From the NCBI RefSeq assembly GCF_021130785.1, contig NC_060213.1:98510501-98574500 (forward strand): 64,000 bases of DNA, in the 5' to 3' direction. This DNA comes from Homalodisca vitripennis. Its lineage: Eukaryota > Arthropoda > Insecta > Hemiptera > Cicadellidae. Below are positions 10,474-22,994 of the stretch, piece after piece; within the stretch, counting starts at the first letter, position 1, and each line of letters starts with the position of its first letter. The notes under the pieces are model-generated. The model made no database searches, was not told where the DNA came from, and was given only the letters and a program-made list of their open reading frames with translations. The translations under genes and the position numbers were made by a program.

Positions 10474-13400
10474 TATGTATGTATATTTTGATAAGAGAAA
10501 GAAACTGTGTAACCGTTAATAAATTAGACCAGAAGTGAATTTAAACAGCTGGAATTCACTCTTTTTAACCTTAATAACTTTTTGGTCGTACGTAAATATA
10601 TATAGGCCTATATATATATTTTTTTTTTGTTCATTGAGACGAAAAGCCCAACTATAACTATGATATTTTGGACTATATTAGACAGAAAGTAACTTAAACG
10701 AACCGAAATTAGACGCTTGTTGATCGAAGTAGATTATTGTTGTATATATTGTTTGATTGTGGCCAGATTTTGGCTGTATTATGTTTTAAAGACCTATATG
10801 TATATATTTTTTCTTATTAAAGCGTATAATACAACCGGTCAAAATTATATTTAAATTTTAAATCTCTAAATCATGTATACAGGAAGGATATATACCTGAT
10901 GTTTACTTCTGCTTGAAAAATATCATAGGGCTCCATCATATTACTTCATAAATGCCTTCTCTAAGAAAGCTAACCCCTTCGATTTTCAGAATTAAGTGAT
11001 AAACCTGGGATGACTGCTAGTTGTGGATAAATATGAGTGAATAATTAAATTATTGATGTTGTCTATTAAGCTTGATAAGAGGAAAGAAGAGTTAAATCAA
11101 CCAGTCTCTCTCCTCTGAGTCTCTGCTTTTAACATTATTCTTTTATAATTACATTATTATGAACCATTATTATAGTTAAAATATAACTGTATTTAAAAGA
11201 AATCATTAGCATTGAGGAAAAATATCAGAAACTACACTGAAATGTATAAGGGTAAGTTTTAAACTTTATTCCGGTGTTAAAGTGGAGTCTCAGAGGTTCA
11301 AAAGAAGTAGAAAGAAACAAAATTACGCAAAAAGTCATAAAACTACTATTTTTTTAAAATTAAAAATTTGAAATGTGTAAAACTGAAGTGGCAAAAAGCA
11401 AAGAAAGACCGTCAAGACCAATTTGCTATTGCTACATTACTAGAATATAGAATCTTTATTAGCTATTAAATCATAAAAAAAATTATAATAAGCTTAGTCA
11501 GAAGAAATATAAATTTATCAAATAAACATTGTGCACTGGAAAAATGGTAATAAAATCAAAATTTATAAATAAAATAAAAATCTTAAATTTTTACATCACA
11601 TTGATTTTAATTGTATAAAATACGTTACACTTAATCCACTTACTGTAGATACATCGTTGTATAACTCATTATTTGGTAGCAATCTAATTGAATATGGTAC
11701 TCGTAATATATTAAATAATTTCGATTGTTATTGGTAACTTTTCATTGACTCACCTAATCTAATACTTGGCATAACTGTGTCTTGTTTTTTGTTGTTTGAT
11801 AATAATGTACTAAAGTGTGTATATTTAAATTATTGATACGCTTCAACTTACACAGAAAATTACAAATATTTAGGAGAATTCATTTTTTTTTAACCAGTTT
11901 TCTTTAATAGTGTACATGCTCCTTTTTATTTCAAACGGTGAGACAGAATAGCCTATTGCTTTAAATAGAAACCTTTTAGAGTGGCTTACAATTATATCCT
12001 AATGTAATGCAATTGTAAAATATATTTCAAAATAACCACAACAATCAAGTTATAGTGAACAGTTGGATACATTTTTCAAGTATAATTAGAGGTATATACG
12101 AGCACGACTAGAAAGGTTTCAGAGGCTTACTTCTAAAGAGAGATGAGTTCATTTTAATTGCGTTTTTCATAATACTAACTGGCACTGTGTATACAAGTGG
12201 CTGTACTTAAGGCAATTTAGCCACTAAACTACTAGTGATAATATATCTTTTCGACATTTGCAATTATTCTTCAAAAGCTGCGATATCTGCAGATGTCTAA
12301 AAACTTAAATTTTCTCAGAAGAAATCAAAAGATGTACAATCAGAAACTTATGGCTATTATGTGTTGAATGGCAAATTAGAACTTAGTCTACAGAACAAAG
12401 TCTATGGTGAAATATTACCTATTAAACTATGAATCGTAGAGCAGTATAATTTTCTCTAGTTCTTGGTCATATCTCCTTTATCGTTCATTCAGTTTTCAGT
12501 AGTAAAAGTCTTCAAGAACAGAGGTGTCAAATGTTTTTTGACGAGATAGAAAATATGCAGAAATATTAAAGTAAATATCAACACTTCAATAGCGCTGAAC
12601 TTTTGTTGGCATTAGATTAGTATGAAATATTCAACGACCAATTTACAATTTGTTTCCGTACTGAGAAATAAATCCAAAACTCGTTATCATAATTAAGTCT
12701 GCACCACGATATAAGAATTATCATTGTTACATTTATTTACATTATCTCAGCGCAATTATTTATCGACTTCATTCGTAGTTTCTTCAATCACTAAAGCACA
12801 CACCGATAAAAACCTTTTCACCAAAGGGATAGTAAACAAAACCATTGGGTGAAATTTTGGTGAAACCACTTGGCACACACATGATTGTGTAGAACTTAAA
12901 AATCTAATTATACAAATATTAGTTTTTAAAAGGAGATGCGTGAAGTTATTCTAATACATAAAGATAGTGCTCATTAAGATAAATTTTTCATGAAGTAAAT
13001 TAGTTGATATACTCCTGTATAAGTCAAATCTAAGCAGATCACCTCAAAAAGTTATAAGTAAATCAAATAAATATAAATTCTTCTTTATTGTACTTGAACA
13101 TATGTTTGCAAACACCACTTTGTAAGAATAACTCTTATTTTATTTCATAACATTACGAGACAGTCATGGGTTATAAAATTAATACATTATAGAAACTGCA
13201 TACATGTGTCAAAGCAAAGCAGAATTCGCCAATTCAAAGAAAACATTACTGACTGAAAAGTTTTTCTCAAAGGCAACTTTCTTGCAACACTTTAAATCCG
13301 AACACCGAGAAATACGTTTTCTTGCTGTGCTTCGAGCTTTGGCTTGTTTTATTCCATCTATTACAAAAACACACAGTAAATGTAAAAGAATTATACTCCA

Positions 13401-13608
13401 TTGTTTAGTTTAGTTATAGTTTCATTAAAACTTTAGCTAACACAGTCTGTTTACAACAAGTATTTTTACGAGTACATTTTATTTTATAAATCATATTCAA
13501 GATTTCAGTTACTGTTATAGACAAAATACAATAAATATATATTTTGTTGGTATAAATTATGCGTAGTTGAAAAGCTACTTGATTTGAATAGGAAATTATA
13601 TACTAGTT

Positions 13609-13610
<2 letters not shown>
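10474..13610. other. AT-rich stretch without recognised genes
   Basis: No coding family is recognised. A 22-base perfect palindrome centred on GGCC lies at 10596-10617 in an AT run. The frame at 13204-13413 has no motif support. Confidence 0.5.

Positions 13611-13657
<47 letters not shown>
13611..13657. repeat. (AT)n microsatellite
   Basis: About 23 uninterrupted AT dinucleotides. Confidence 0.95.
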
Positions 13658-13663
<6 letters not shown>

Positions 13664-14252
13664 TAAAAAAACGTCTTATAAATAAAAATGTGTCTCTAAA
13701 TGTGTTTTTTAAATGATTGAAAATACGAGGAAGGTTCATATGAAAAGTAAGGTCTGAACATTTATCAGGAATATTTTAGAATCGAAAAAAGTTATATTTA
13801 TGTTTTATAATTAATTTTAATTATAATATTTGACATATAATTTTGAGAACGCACAAAAATTATCGGGCGGCTGTGCCATACTGTAGTAATGTGAGGATTT
13901 TGAGATTGACAATTACAGAAACCTTGAACTGGCCCGACTATGGGTAGGTACCAATAAATAGGCAATTGGAATAGTTCAAATGCTGGAGGACTTCACCAAG
14001 ATATAGCTTCTACTGATTAAATGTCTGATTAAACAATTGAATGTATGAGTTAATGTTTTCAATTGTTTTGGTCTATACATAATGTAGCTATGATAGAAAG
14101 AGTTTAGTGTAATTCAGTCTTCCTCTTAGTGCTACGTCCGAAATTTTGTGCTGTTACATACTTAATTCAAACAATTAGTAGTCATTTTTTTTCCTGATAT
14201 TAAAAAATAAGTCGACAAAAAAGAAGCTATTGGAAATGTTTACTTAGTTTCG
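13658..14252. other. Spacer without recognised content
   Basis: AT-rich; nothing recognised on either strand. Confidence 0.4.
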
Positions 14253-15176
14253 ATATCCCTCCATCGGGCGCTAAACGGAGTTTTCCTCCGTGTATTTTTT
14301 ATTATTAAAAATAGTACTACTTTTCTGATGTAGGCAGTCGTGTCCCGCAGTGTACTTCACGAGCATCTTTCGGGGAAGTGAAACAATAGCCTCCCGCTTA
14401 TCTTTGTCAAAATCTGTCAGTATGAGGTCAACTTCCGTGCGAGACTGGACGATTCCTCCGTGAGCGCCCGATGTCGTGTTTGTAGTCCTTGGACGAAATC
14501 TCCGTGAGCGCCTTATAGTGTTTAGTTTTTATGGAGTAATAATCCGTGTTCGCCTAAATGTCTGACCTGTGATGGTTTCTTTTTAAGTTTTACAATATAT
14601 TTTAGTTGAATTTTGTGAAATGGAGAATGAAGACGAGAGACTTGTCAGTACAGTACCCGTGTGCTAGGGAACATTTCAGTACTATTTATGGAGTGAACAT
14701 TGTCGTTATAAGAACCAGAAGGAAAATGTTTTGAAACTTTGTGCAGTGTTAAAAAATTTTTAGTAAAGAATAAATTTTGATTTTAGAATAATAATTGACA
14801 TTACAATTGTATAATATCTCAAGAATTGAAGTAAGTTGTTTTTGTAAGAAGTTAAAAACTAAGTTAATTTCCATATATCATTACAGAAGGTTAAACATTT
14901 TTAAAATTAATTGCATCCTTAAAATAAATCATGTTGTTACTATACAATAACATTTTTTCTAATTTCGAAATTCTTATTTGGAAAATTTATGACATAAGAG
15001 AGTAATTTTTATTTAAATTCTAAAAATGAATATATTACATTGTAATTAAATCAGTATGAATATTTAAACAAATAAAAACAGTATAAACGACTATAATATC
15101 CATTACACTAACCTGGAGGAAACCTCCGTGAGCGCCTGATGGTGTTTCTAATTTTAAGCGCCCGATGGAGGGATAT
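14253..15176. mobile_element. 924-bp DNA-transposon-like element with perfect 20-bp terminal inverted repeats
   Basis: The left end ATATCCCTCCATCGGGCGCT (14253-14272) is the exact reverse complement of 15157-15176. Because the outermost bases are ATAT, the insertion could also be read as TIRs starting TCCCTCC flanked by TA on both sides. Just inside the left end, ACGGAG and CTCCGT form a hairpin. Just inside the right end, GGAGG and CCTCC form another. A GC-rich motif, CTCCGTGAGCGCC, recurs at about 14457, 14501 and 15124 against a very AT-rich interior. A possible MADF-like coding remnant lies at 14620-14760. There is no transposase catalytic domain, so the element is non-autonomous. The superfamily cannot be fixed from the ends. 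Confidence 0.75.
14620..14763 (+). pseudogene. Possible MADF-like domain remnant inside the 924-bp element
   Basis: From the ATG at 14620 the frame begins MENEDERLVSTV, meets a TAG at 14665-14667, then continues QYYLWSEHCRYKNQKENVLK and further (LCAVLKNF) to a TAG at 14761-14763. The pattern, an acidic start with (D)ERLV, then Y.....K.N followed by a hydrophobic helix, resembles the first half of MADF DNA-binding domains, which often accompany PIF/Harbinger-type transposons. A GTAAAG that could serve as a splice donor begins at 14763. With only about 47 residues and an internal stop this is a weak call and may be chance. Confidence 0.35.
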
Positions 15177-16378
15177 TAGAGACAACTAGACCTACTAAAT
15201 CATTGTATCATCAGGTGCACAATTAAGAGCATTACGATGTTTTAGATCAAATCTCTAAGCACGGTGGTGTGACAAGTTCTTTATACATAAAGTAGATGTG
15301 ATGGAAGAGTTGAATCAATGTGAATGTGGAACTCCAGTTTACCTTCTTGGAGCAGCGACTGGAAGCTGACGCTGTTACAGACTAGATTCTGAAATATGGA
15401 GTCATATTTGTTTGAAGAGAACGAAGACAAAGTGAGCGACGAAGGAACTATGCATGGATTCTTTACATATATTATGTACTCTAGGTGTCCTTGATGTCGA
15501 AGCATGACGACGAGGATGAAGAATTTAAAATTAGGATTATAACCAGATATAGGATGAGGATGTAAAACGGTCGTCCTCAGAATTATTTAAGATTCCAGCT
15601 TACTATTAGAATTAAAATTTTATCGCTCATTCATTGCTTTAATTCTCTTAATATTCTTCTCATAGTAACCAATACAAAAAAAAAATCCATTACAAGACGT
15701 TTTTTCACGACTTGGAAGTTCTAATTGTCAGCTTAATCTACTATGTAATATAGTAGTTCTATACCATGTGTCTACTCAAACAACTAATTCAATTTCATAA
15801 TATCCGTAAATAACATTATGCCTGCTAAATGTGAAATTTTCCTAAAATTGTATGATAAAGTTATGAAAATATTGTTATTACTCATCTAATAGATTTTATG
15901 GCAATAAAACTCCTTTTTTTCAAGTTTAGTATAAAAAAAATACTATTGCTTAATTTTATTTCGTAATGCTTTAGTTGTACACACGTTTATTCTTAGGTTA
16001 AAAGTTTATAAAAGCAGACTTTATCCAATTGGCATATTTCTATACTTTGTGTTACGAGAGTCTAAGTTTAGCCTTATTAAAAGAACAATACAGTATTACA
16101 AAGTTATTTTTTAAATTTTAATGTTATGTACATTTTAAAATACATTGTGCCTTTGAATTATAATATATGAATCGAAATATATTAATAAGTATTTTAACAA
16201 CCAATTAAGTGGGTATTATATCGGGTTGAATACATCTCCAGGTGGGTTATTCATGCAAGACATGCCTTTAATTAAAAGATAGAACGATATCTAGGCCACA
16301 TTTTGTGAGCTTGAATTAAGTAGTTATTTTGTAACTTCACAAAAAAGAGAATTCCCTTTGAGATAGATTTAATTATGT
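15177..16378. other. Spacer with one Helitron-associated repeat
   Basis: Contains the repeat at 15305-15515 listed separately. Otherwise AT-rich with nothing recognised. Confidence 0.4.
15305..15515. repeat. Helitron-associated repeat (CTCCAGTTCACC family), second copy
   Basis: It aligns with 58829-59075: AACTCCAGTTTACCTTC, then GCTGACGCTG, then a block ending TAGGTGTC and CTTGATGTCGAA. The open frame on the minus strand at 15281-15505 falls in this repeat and is broken in the 58.9-kb copy, so I do not call it a gene. Confidence 0.55.
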
Positions 16379-16620
16379 TACACATATACTAGATTGGACG
16401 TAAAGACGTGTTTTCTATTTGGGTCGGAAACACTTCCTATGAGGATTGTTTTTGAAAAATGAAACACTATTTACAAATTTTAAATATAAAACTAACTCTA
16501 ACAGTGATTCATTTTGTTTCATTCCAAGAATAATTTTTATTAATCAATGGCATTGAAAGGAAAAGATTGTACCAGTTAAACAATAAATTAACATCTAAGT
16601 AAGAAACCGCCGTACCTGCT
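16379..16620. repeat. Dispersed repeat family zeta, copy 1
   Basis: Similar to 25076-25370. Shared landmarks are GTAAAGNNGTGTTTTCTA followed by GGGT and GGAAA/AGAAA, then TATNTACAAATTT, and later AACATCTAA/ACCATCTAA before GAAAC. The similarity is diffuse and the ends approximate. Confidence 0.45.
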
Positions 16621-17289
16621 ATAACGCACTATTATAGGGTTGCTTAACAACAATAATGTAATTCTACTATTATTATAATACTAAAGAGTTTTTGTTTTGC
16701 TCTCACACGCGTGAAATATTTAACAGATTTTAAATAAATTTTACATGGGCATCCATGGTATGAATGTAATCAACTTCTTCCGAAATACCGGGTTTCAACC
16801 CCCTGGTTTTTAAATTAACAAACCAATCCCAAATTATAAAGTTGTATTAAAGCAAACAAATGCTATTAATAGAAATATCCTCTTAAATTTAATCAAATTT
16901 TGTGTGTAAACATTATTTTACGACATCACAACCATATTATGCTTTTTAAATGTAATCACTATTTTAAATTTTCTTACATATATAGTGCAAAAGTATAGAG
17001 TAAGCTTGATAGCAACAACAAACTTATTTCAAAATTTTATACAACCACTACAGAGCACATAGTAAACAATATATACTGTAGATAAGAACAATTAAAGTTT
17101 TATTAAAATATATTTTTAATTGCACTTTATAGCAAATATTAAGTATGCAGTGCTTGCTCAGTACCGTAATGCAGATAGAAAAGAGAAGATTGAAATGTAA
17201 CTTTTAATTTAAATTCAAAGACTGGATACGATGCAAAATCAAAAATGCAACAAAAAATACTAATACCGGATTAAATTCATAAATAAACA
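16621..17289. other. Spacer without recognised genes
   Basis: AT-rich. A short stretch at 16995-17035 (AGAGTAAGCTTGATAG, then AACAAC) is shared with 9577-9600. Nothing else recognised. Confidence 0.4.
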
Positions 17290-17535
17290 CTTTTTTGACG
17301 TGACAACGTCTTAAATTAGGTTGCGGCTTGGAGTCACTCATGAAAAAGTGTAACGCCCGGTAACGTTACGATGCCCGTCCAGTGGGTCCGCCGCACGGGA
17401 TCCGCACGGGATAAAGCAGATAACTGTGGGTCCGCCGCACAGGATAAAGCAGATAACTATGTTTATTCGTGAAAATGTGGAGTGCTTAGATTCGTTATTT
17501 ACAACAACTACAACAATAAAGGTAAATAATTGTAC
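17290..17535. promoter_or_regulatory. CpG-rich island with a direct repeat; possible promoter or transposon end
   Basis: This is one of the most GC- and CpG-rich patches in an AT-rich window. It starts with a hairpin, GACGT/ACGTC at 17297-17310, and contains the palindrome GTAACGTTAC (17360-17369). The unit GTGGGTCCGCCGCAC ... GGATAAAGCAGATAACT occurs at 17382-17425, with an extra 12-base partial repeat of CCGCACGGGAT, and again at 17426-17458. A splice-donor-like AATAAAG/GTAAATAA ends it at about 17521. It could be the 5' end of an uncharacterised transposon, an LTR-like region or a host CpG-type promoter. I cannot tell which, and no downstream coding exon is visible. Confidence 0.4.
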
Positions 17536-20500
17536 ACTGATATTTCATTATCGTAAACTATGATTGATTGATTAATTGTTAGATTGACACAAAAGTTGAG
17601 AAACTGAGTTTATAGGTTATGTCATACTATTGATAAATGTTGATAGTGTTAAGTAAATTATTAGTTTAAATCACTCTGCAATCAATCGTAATTCAGTCGA
17701 TTGAGAAGAAACAGCGCGTATTGCTAGTCAAACATTTAAAAATAACCAATTATAACCTCTAACCTGTCATAACAGTGCGACCAAACAAACGAACTAAACC
17801 GACCAATCACCACGCGCGGAGTTTGTGTTTAGCAAGAATTTCAAATTCCAATTTTAGTAAATGTTTTATTCAACTTTACCATTTATAATAACAAATTTTA
17901 ATTAATTTTAACAGAATTTATTGTTTATGGCAACAAGTTAAACTCAACATTGGGGTCATTAACATAACCAGAAGTAAATGCAAAGCTTCATTTAGCTTCA
18001 TTACTTACACACAAGAAAACAAATATAGGCATATTTTTATTCTGAAATACCACATACAAATGGTTTTATAAATAACTTAAAGAAAGCCTATTTACTGTAA
18101 AAATCCGAAATATTTATGCCAGTTGATATAGATACGGACACGCAATGTCATATTTATTTTTATTTTCAAGACAGCTGACATTGTGTGATGCATACAGTAA
18201 TGATAGATAGTATTAAATAGCTTTTACTCGTATTATAGATGGCAGTAGCGGTGAGTAGAAATCAATTAGTTTATTCTTTATTTTACTTAAGAACAAAATT
18301 GTGAAAGTGTACATCTAGGTAGTGAATTTTATTTCCTTATACATTGTAAGAGGGCAATATTTAAAGTAAATGAAAGAAATAAAAATTGAGGGACTGTGCA
18401 TTAGAATGATTTAACAAACAATTCTCTGCGTTATTTCAATTTGAGGAAACAAGTAATCACAATAAGTCTGGGATTAGATCAATTTGTATCACAAAGCCAA
18501 TTCTTCAGGCAATAAGTGCAATTCTTATGACAGAAAATCGTTTAGGCGCCATTGCTTCTATTTTTCACTGATAGTTACACGATACTGATTAGGTACATAA
18601 AGATCGGGGTATAATTCTTAGACTACACATAGGAAATGGTATGGTGTAGCGAACGTGGATTGGAAAGCAAAATACTACTATACTGAATCAGTTTATATGA
18701 ATTAAAACGAGTACTTACAGTACAAACAAAGACAATAAAGTATCTGGCCCCCAAGGTAAGGCATAAATTTGATTTGCTATTACGTGTAGAGATTTTAGCA
18801 CCAATTTATGCTTATTGAAAAGTAAGACGCGTCGTGAAGTTAGGGTTTTTTATCCAAAGTGGAAATACAAGTTCAGAAGTAGACACTGGTAAAACGTATT
18901 GGAGTTTTTGGTCTTTTATGTACAATATATAGATGCCTATAAGTTTGACCCATAACAAGTTGAAAAATAATCACCCTTTTAAGAGAAAGAATACCTTATC
19001 ATTGATTTGGAATCATAACATTAATTTTAATATTTTTATCTTTATTCAAATTTAATAAATTAAAGAATCGTTTATTCGCACATCAGCTAATTTTAATATT
19101 TAGGCAACCAGGTAGTATAAATAAAATATAATATATAGGATAATTTTTTTTATTTTCAGAGGCAAAAATATTTTACCTGACAGCTGATTTACAAATGTAA
19201 TGTTTGTAATAAAAGTATCTGCTCATTTATTATTATTAGTGTAAGGTTATAAAGTATTATTAATTGTTATAAAGGTTGCCATTAAATACTGAACTACTTT
19301 ATTTAGAAAATATTATAGGAATCATAGTGTAAGTATCGAAATTTGTTAGTATTATTGATGTTAGTTTTTTATTTGTAATAACAATATATACACTCATAAA
19401 ACTGTACTTATTTCAATCCAACACACACAATTATATACTGGTCTATAAACTTTCATTTTTCGGGGCAAAATAGCAAACTAATTTTACATCAGAAATATAT
19501 TATTTTGACTTGAAATATTCACATTGAAGTGAACTTATTTAGTAGCAAGTTTTTTTGAAATAAGAAATTAAAAAGATTTCGTAGGAAGATTTTCTCCTAA
19601 ATAAACTACGAGAATGCATTATTTCATTCAACAAAATGTATATAACAATCACATAATTGTGTTATTTATGATTCAATCGGACATGGGAAGTGTCGGGATT
19701 TTCCATTAAAAAAAACAATGTAGGCATCACCGTGGCATGCCGTTCGAGGACCTGTTATATAAATATAGTTTTAATGTTCTTTCATTAAAGAGGCTTTTTA
19801 CAATTTACAACGAATCTAGTGTATTGAATACTGTGGCGTATTTAATATCTCATTTTTAAACACTGTTTATGACCTCCATTTTTACAAAAGTTTTCCCAAT
19901 GTCACATATTCTAAATTGGTGCTTATGTCTAAGAAACAATTTCATATTTGTACTAACAATTAAGATTATAATAAAGATTTCACTCATTTTCGAAATTGTG
20001 AGCAAAATTGATACTAATGATAATATGTTTATTCAGTCACAGGAACATTATTTTTTACACCGATTAAAAAAAATTAAACCTTTCACCTAAGACAAATATG
20101 TTCTGTATTACTATCATAAATGTGTCTAATCGCTAATATAAGTCAATGTGGTAATGGAGAGGGCGACAGTCTCTCTCTGCAAGGGGGCTCAAGTCTAACC
20201 AGGGCCCAAATATAATAGTTTAACATGGCTCATAAACAAGTTTTTGGTCCCTTCATACCACGGTGAATACTGGGTAAAAAATGAGACAGTAGTAAAGTTT
20301 CTTCTGTCCTAATTAATTAATGCAACAGTTGCACGCTTCAACATCTAACCGCAATGGTCTGTGACAAAAAGTAATTACTACATTTAGTGTCTTACAAATT
20401 GGTACTACACAATTGTTAGTCTCGGATTGATATACTGTGGATCTATACTTGTTAGTATGACTTGTTAGTAGACACATAACTTACAGATGTTACTCAAATG

Positions 20501-21214
20501 TTTTAACGGAAAGTATTATTAGGGTAAACTATCCAAATATGTTTTTAGTTTAAGACAGATTTTTATAACAGGCGCAACATTTTATTTAAATTGTTATACC
20601 AATACAAAGGAAAAAAATGACATGTTGCATATTTTCACAGACAGCATTAATTGGAAAACGTACTAAGAATATTATCTAAAAAATCGATTTATTATAAGGC
20701 TAAATTATATTTAACCTCTACATTGTTACCATAAACAGTATAACAATGTTTGTGGTCTCTTTTCATGTTAAAAGGCCTATAAAAAATGGAGAATTTTAAC
20801 GGACACAACACACCATTTTTTATTTCTATTTATATAGAATGATTTTGTTTATTAGGGTGTTAATAAACGTTTTACGCTATTTAAGAACTTTACATGGCCC
20901 TAACAGGGTGGGTTTACGGTTTTTACCATTATCCCTAAATCTATAAAATTTATTGGTCTTGAACATCCCTATTTTTTGAACTAATCAGCCTAATGACAGC
21001 CTCAGGTTTTGAATTAAAAATTATAGGTACTAATTGCAGACATAAATCATCCCAAAGTGAGCCTCAAGGCCTGGGGGGAGGGTTGAGGGGATACGGTTAA
21101 AATAGTTCACAAGCATTTCAAGCTCGCTTAATATTCTGTAGTATATTTCTTCATTATTAAAAAATAATTCAAAGTTTAACAATCATATTCGGGAATAATC
21201 AAAATAATACTATA
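17536..21214. other. AT-rich stretch without recognised genes
   Basis: Open frames such as 19869-20090 show no family motif. No structural repeat was recognised. A G-rich run, GGGGGGAGGGTTGAGGGG, is at 21076-21093. Confidence 0.45.
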
Positions 21215-21440
21215 TTTTAATACTCAGTGCCGCCTACGCTTTTAGTTTATCCACGTAAATATTCTGAGTGTGTACATATTTACGTTTTTGTTATTTTCTT
21301 ACAGGAAAGGCATGAAGGAATATTCTATACGAAGAACTAATGTAATCGAATACGGTGCTTTAAAATAAAAAGGAATTCACGTGACCGGAAAAAAAATTTC
21401 TTTAGGCGAAATGACACCCCACACCGCGTAGCATTCTATA
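21215..21440. repeat. Dispersed repeat family delta, copy 1 (5' block)
   Basis: Collinear with 31362-31560. Shared blocks are CCGCCTACGCTTTTAG, a tract with AATATTC and GTGTANATA, then TTACAGGAAANGCAT, ATACGAAGA, CTAATGTAATC and CGTGACCGGAAA. The TTNCTTACAG/G context resembles a splice acceptor, but the following frames differ between copies, so no exon is called. Confidence 0.65.
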
Positions 21441-22189
21441 AAAAGTGACTAAGTGTATTCTTTCCTAACATTTTATAATTATATCCGACCGTTCTAATCT
21501 ACATATGGTTTACAATGTCTTTAGTACCATAAGTTGAGTTTGCATTGTTGTCCCCATCAAGAAAATATACACATACGTGGGACTGGGACAATGGGTCAAA
21601 ACAATTCTTTTGCCACCATTTAAATTCACTTCAAATCGAATTAATTTACGGTGCCACAGTGATGAAAATATAAATATTGACGTACGGCTGAAACGTTATT
21701 GCAGTCAAAAAGTGTCCATTTCAACTGTTCAACTCTACTTCCTGTCTAATTTATTTACAGTTTCGTGGTTAAGTTCGCGTTTTTAACCCGACCAATAACC
21801 TATATACATATTTAGGTCTCTAAAACCAACTTGATTAAAAAGCGTTACAATATTTCTCGTTTTACTTTTTTATTTTGAATTTAAATGAACAAAATATATG
21901 TTTGCGACACCTAAAACGGCAACTTTGGTCAAAGAGGACCTGCTTTCAATAAAATTGCAACATTTCAAAAATAGTTTTGTAATACGTTTTACCTGGTAGA
22001 AATCTTCTTGTTTTTCTGGGACTATACCCTTGTTTTTCCTTAATAATCATTTTTTGTTTTACAAATTCTCAAGAGAACAAACCAATTTCGAGTACCCATG
22101 TGAAACAATTCACATATTTTTTTCATTTAGGTGGGATTTTATAACAGAGTAGATAACACTTCAAATGAGTTACATTACGAGGGGGTCTC
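21441..22189. other. Interior of delta copy 1, unaligned by eye
   Basis: This lies between two blocks that also flank the corresponding interval of the 31-33 kb copy, but the interiors could not be matched by eye. The frame at 21577-21786 has no motif support. Confidence 0.3.
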
Positions 22190-22330
22190 TGACTGAGGAG
22201 GTACGTAAAGTGTTGGGCTGTTATTAACAATAGTACTGAAGTAGGATAGAATTTAATATATTAGTAACAACAAACTCTTATGGCTTTTTTTATTTATGTA
22301 CATTACATTGTATGGATAAACTAGAGAATT
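22190..22330. repeat. Dispersed repeat family delta, copy 1 (3' block)
   Basis: Matches 32950-33110 in the pattern TGTTGGNCTNTTATTAA followed by AAGTAGGATAGAA/AAATAAGATAGAA, after G-rich runs. It has the same order and orientation as the 5' block, so both probably belong to one element. Confidence 0.45.
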
Positions 22331-22385
22331 AATAGATGTATTGGCTGAACTTTGAAGTAACCTATCACACTTGGGGCGCGGAAAT

Positions 22386-22565
22386 TTCAATTCTAAGCGT
22401 CTCTCTGTCTATCTGTCTGCACAATATCTTGAAAGCAAACTGTGATATAGACTTGAAATTGTGCATGTAGATTAATTTATACATGAGGAACACTGAGTTA
22501 CATGATGGTACATGTCACTATATGGAATTTGGCTGAGCGTAAGCGAGTATTTTCGATTGGTCTAA
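22386..22565. repeat. Arthropod-type repeat fragment (CTGTCTATCTGTCTG motif)
   Basis: It carries a TCTCTGTCTATCTGTCTG start, the block GACTTGAAATTGTGCATGTA, and GGCTGAGCGTAAGCGAG. These phrases are typical of dispersed noncoding repeats in insects. Family not named; no coding. Confidence 0.35.
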
Positions 22566-22994
22566 ACGGGTAACTATGTTGTAACATCGATAAAATAACA
22601 GAACAAGTAAATTTTAAAACAAACTGTTTACACATTGAAGGAATTCAAACATGTGGTATAGGGTGTTTGATAATTCTATACCCATTTCATATTTTGAACA
22701 AAATATTCTGTGTATTATGGTCAAACTTATGACTATTATAAAAATAAAGTTTAATTCATTAGCTATTTCCGTATAAATTATACAAACGCAGTTCAACATA
22801 TACTCCTGTGGTGGTAACACATTTCTCTGAACGCCGTCGGACCTCTTACACTGAGATTTGCAGTATGTGTGCTGGAATGTTTGTTATGATTTATAAACAT
22901 ATTTTATCACGAGCTCTCATGATTAGAGCTTCTGACTCACCATTTACAAAGTCCATCTCTGCTATCCATTTTTTTTAAAACATCTTTTTTATTT
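22566..22994. other. Spacer without recognised content
   Basis: AT-rich. The minus frame at 22614-22820 has no motif. Confidence 0.35.

Noticed and set aside
15281..15505. 74-codon minus-strand frame
   Set aside because: It lies in the CTCCAGTTCACC repeat. The corresponding frame at 58.9 kb contains stops.
21076..21093. G-rich run as a G-quadruplex
   Set aside because: The four G tracts are not separated as a canonical quadruplex requires, and there is no context to support it.
21300..21380. Possible exon after TTTTCTTACAG
   Set aside because: The same context in the 31.4-kb copy opens into different, stop-containing frames, so it is a property of a noncoding repeat.
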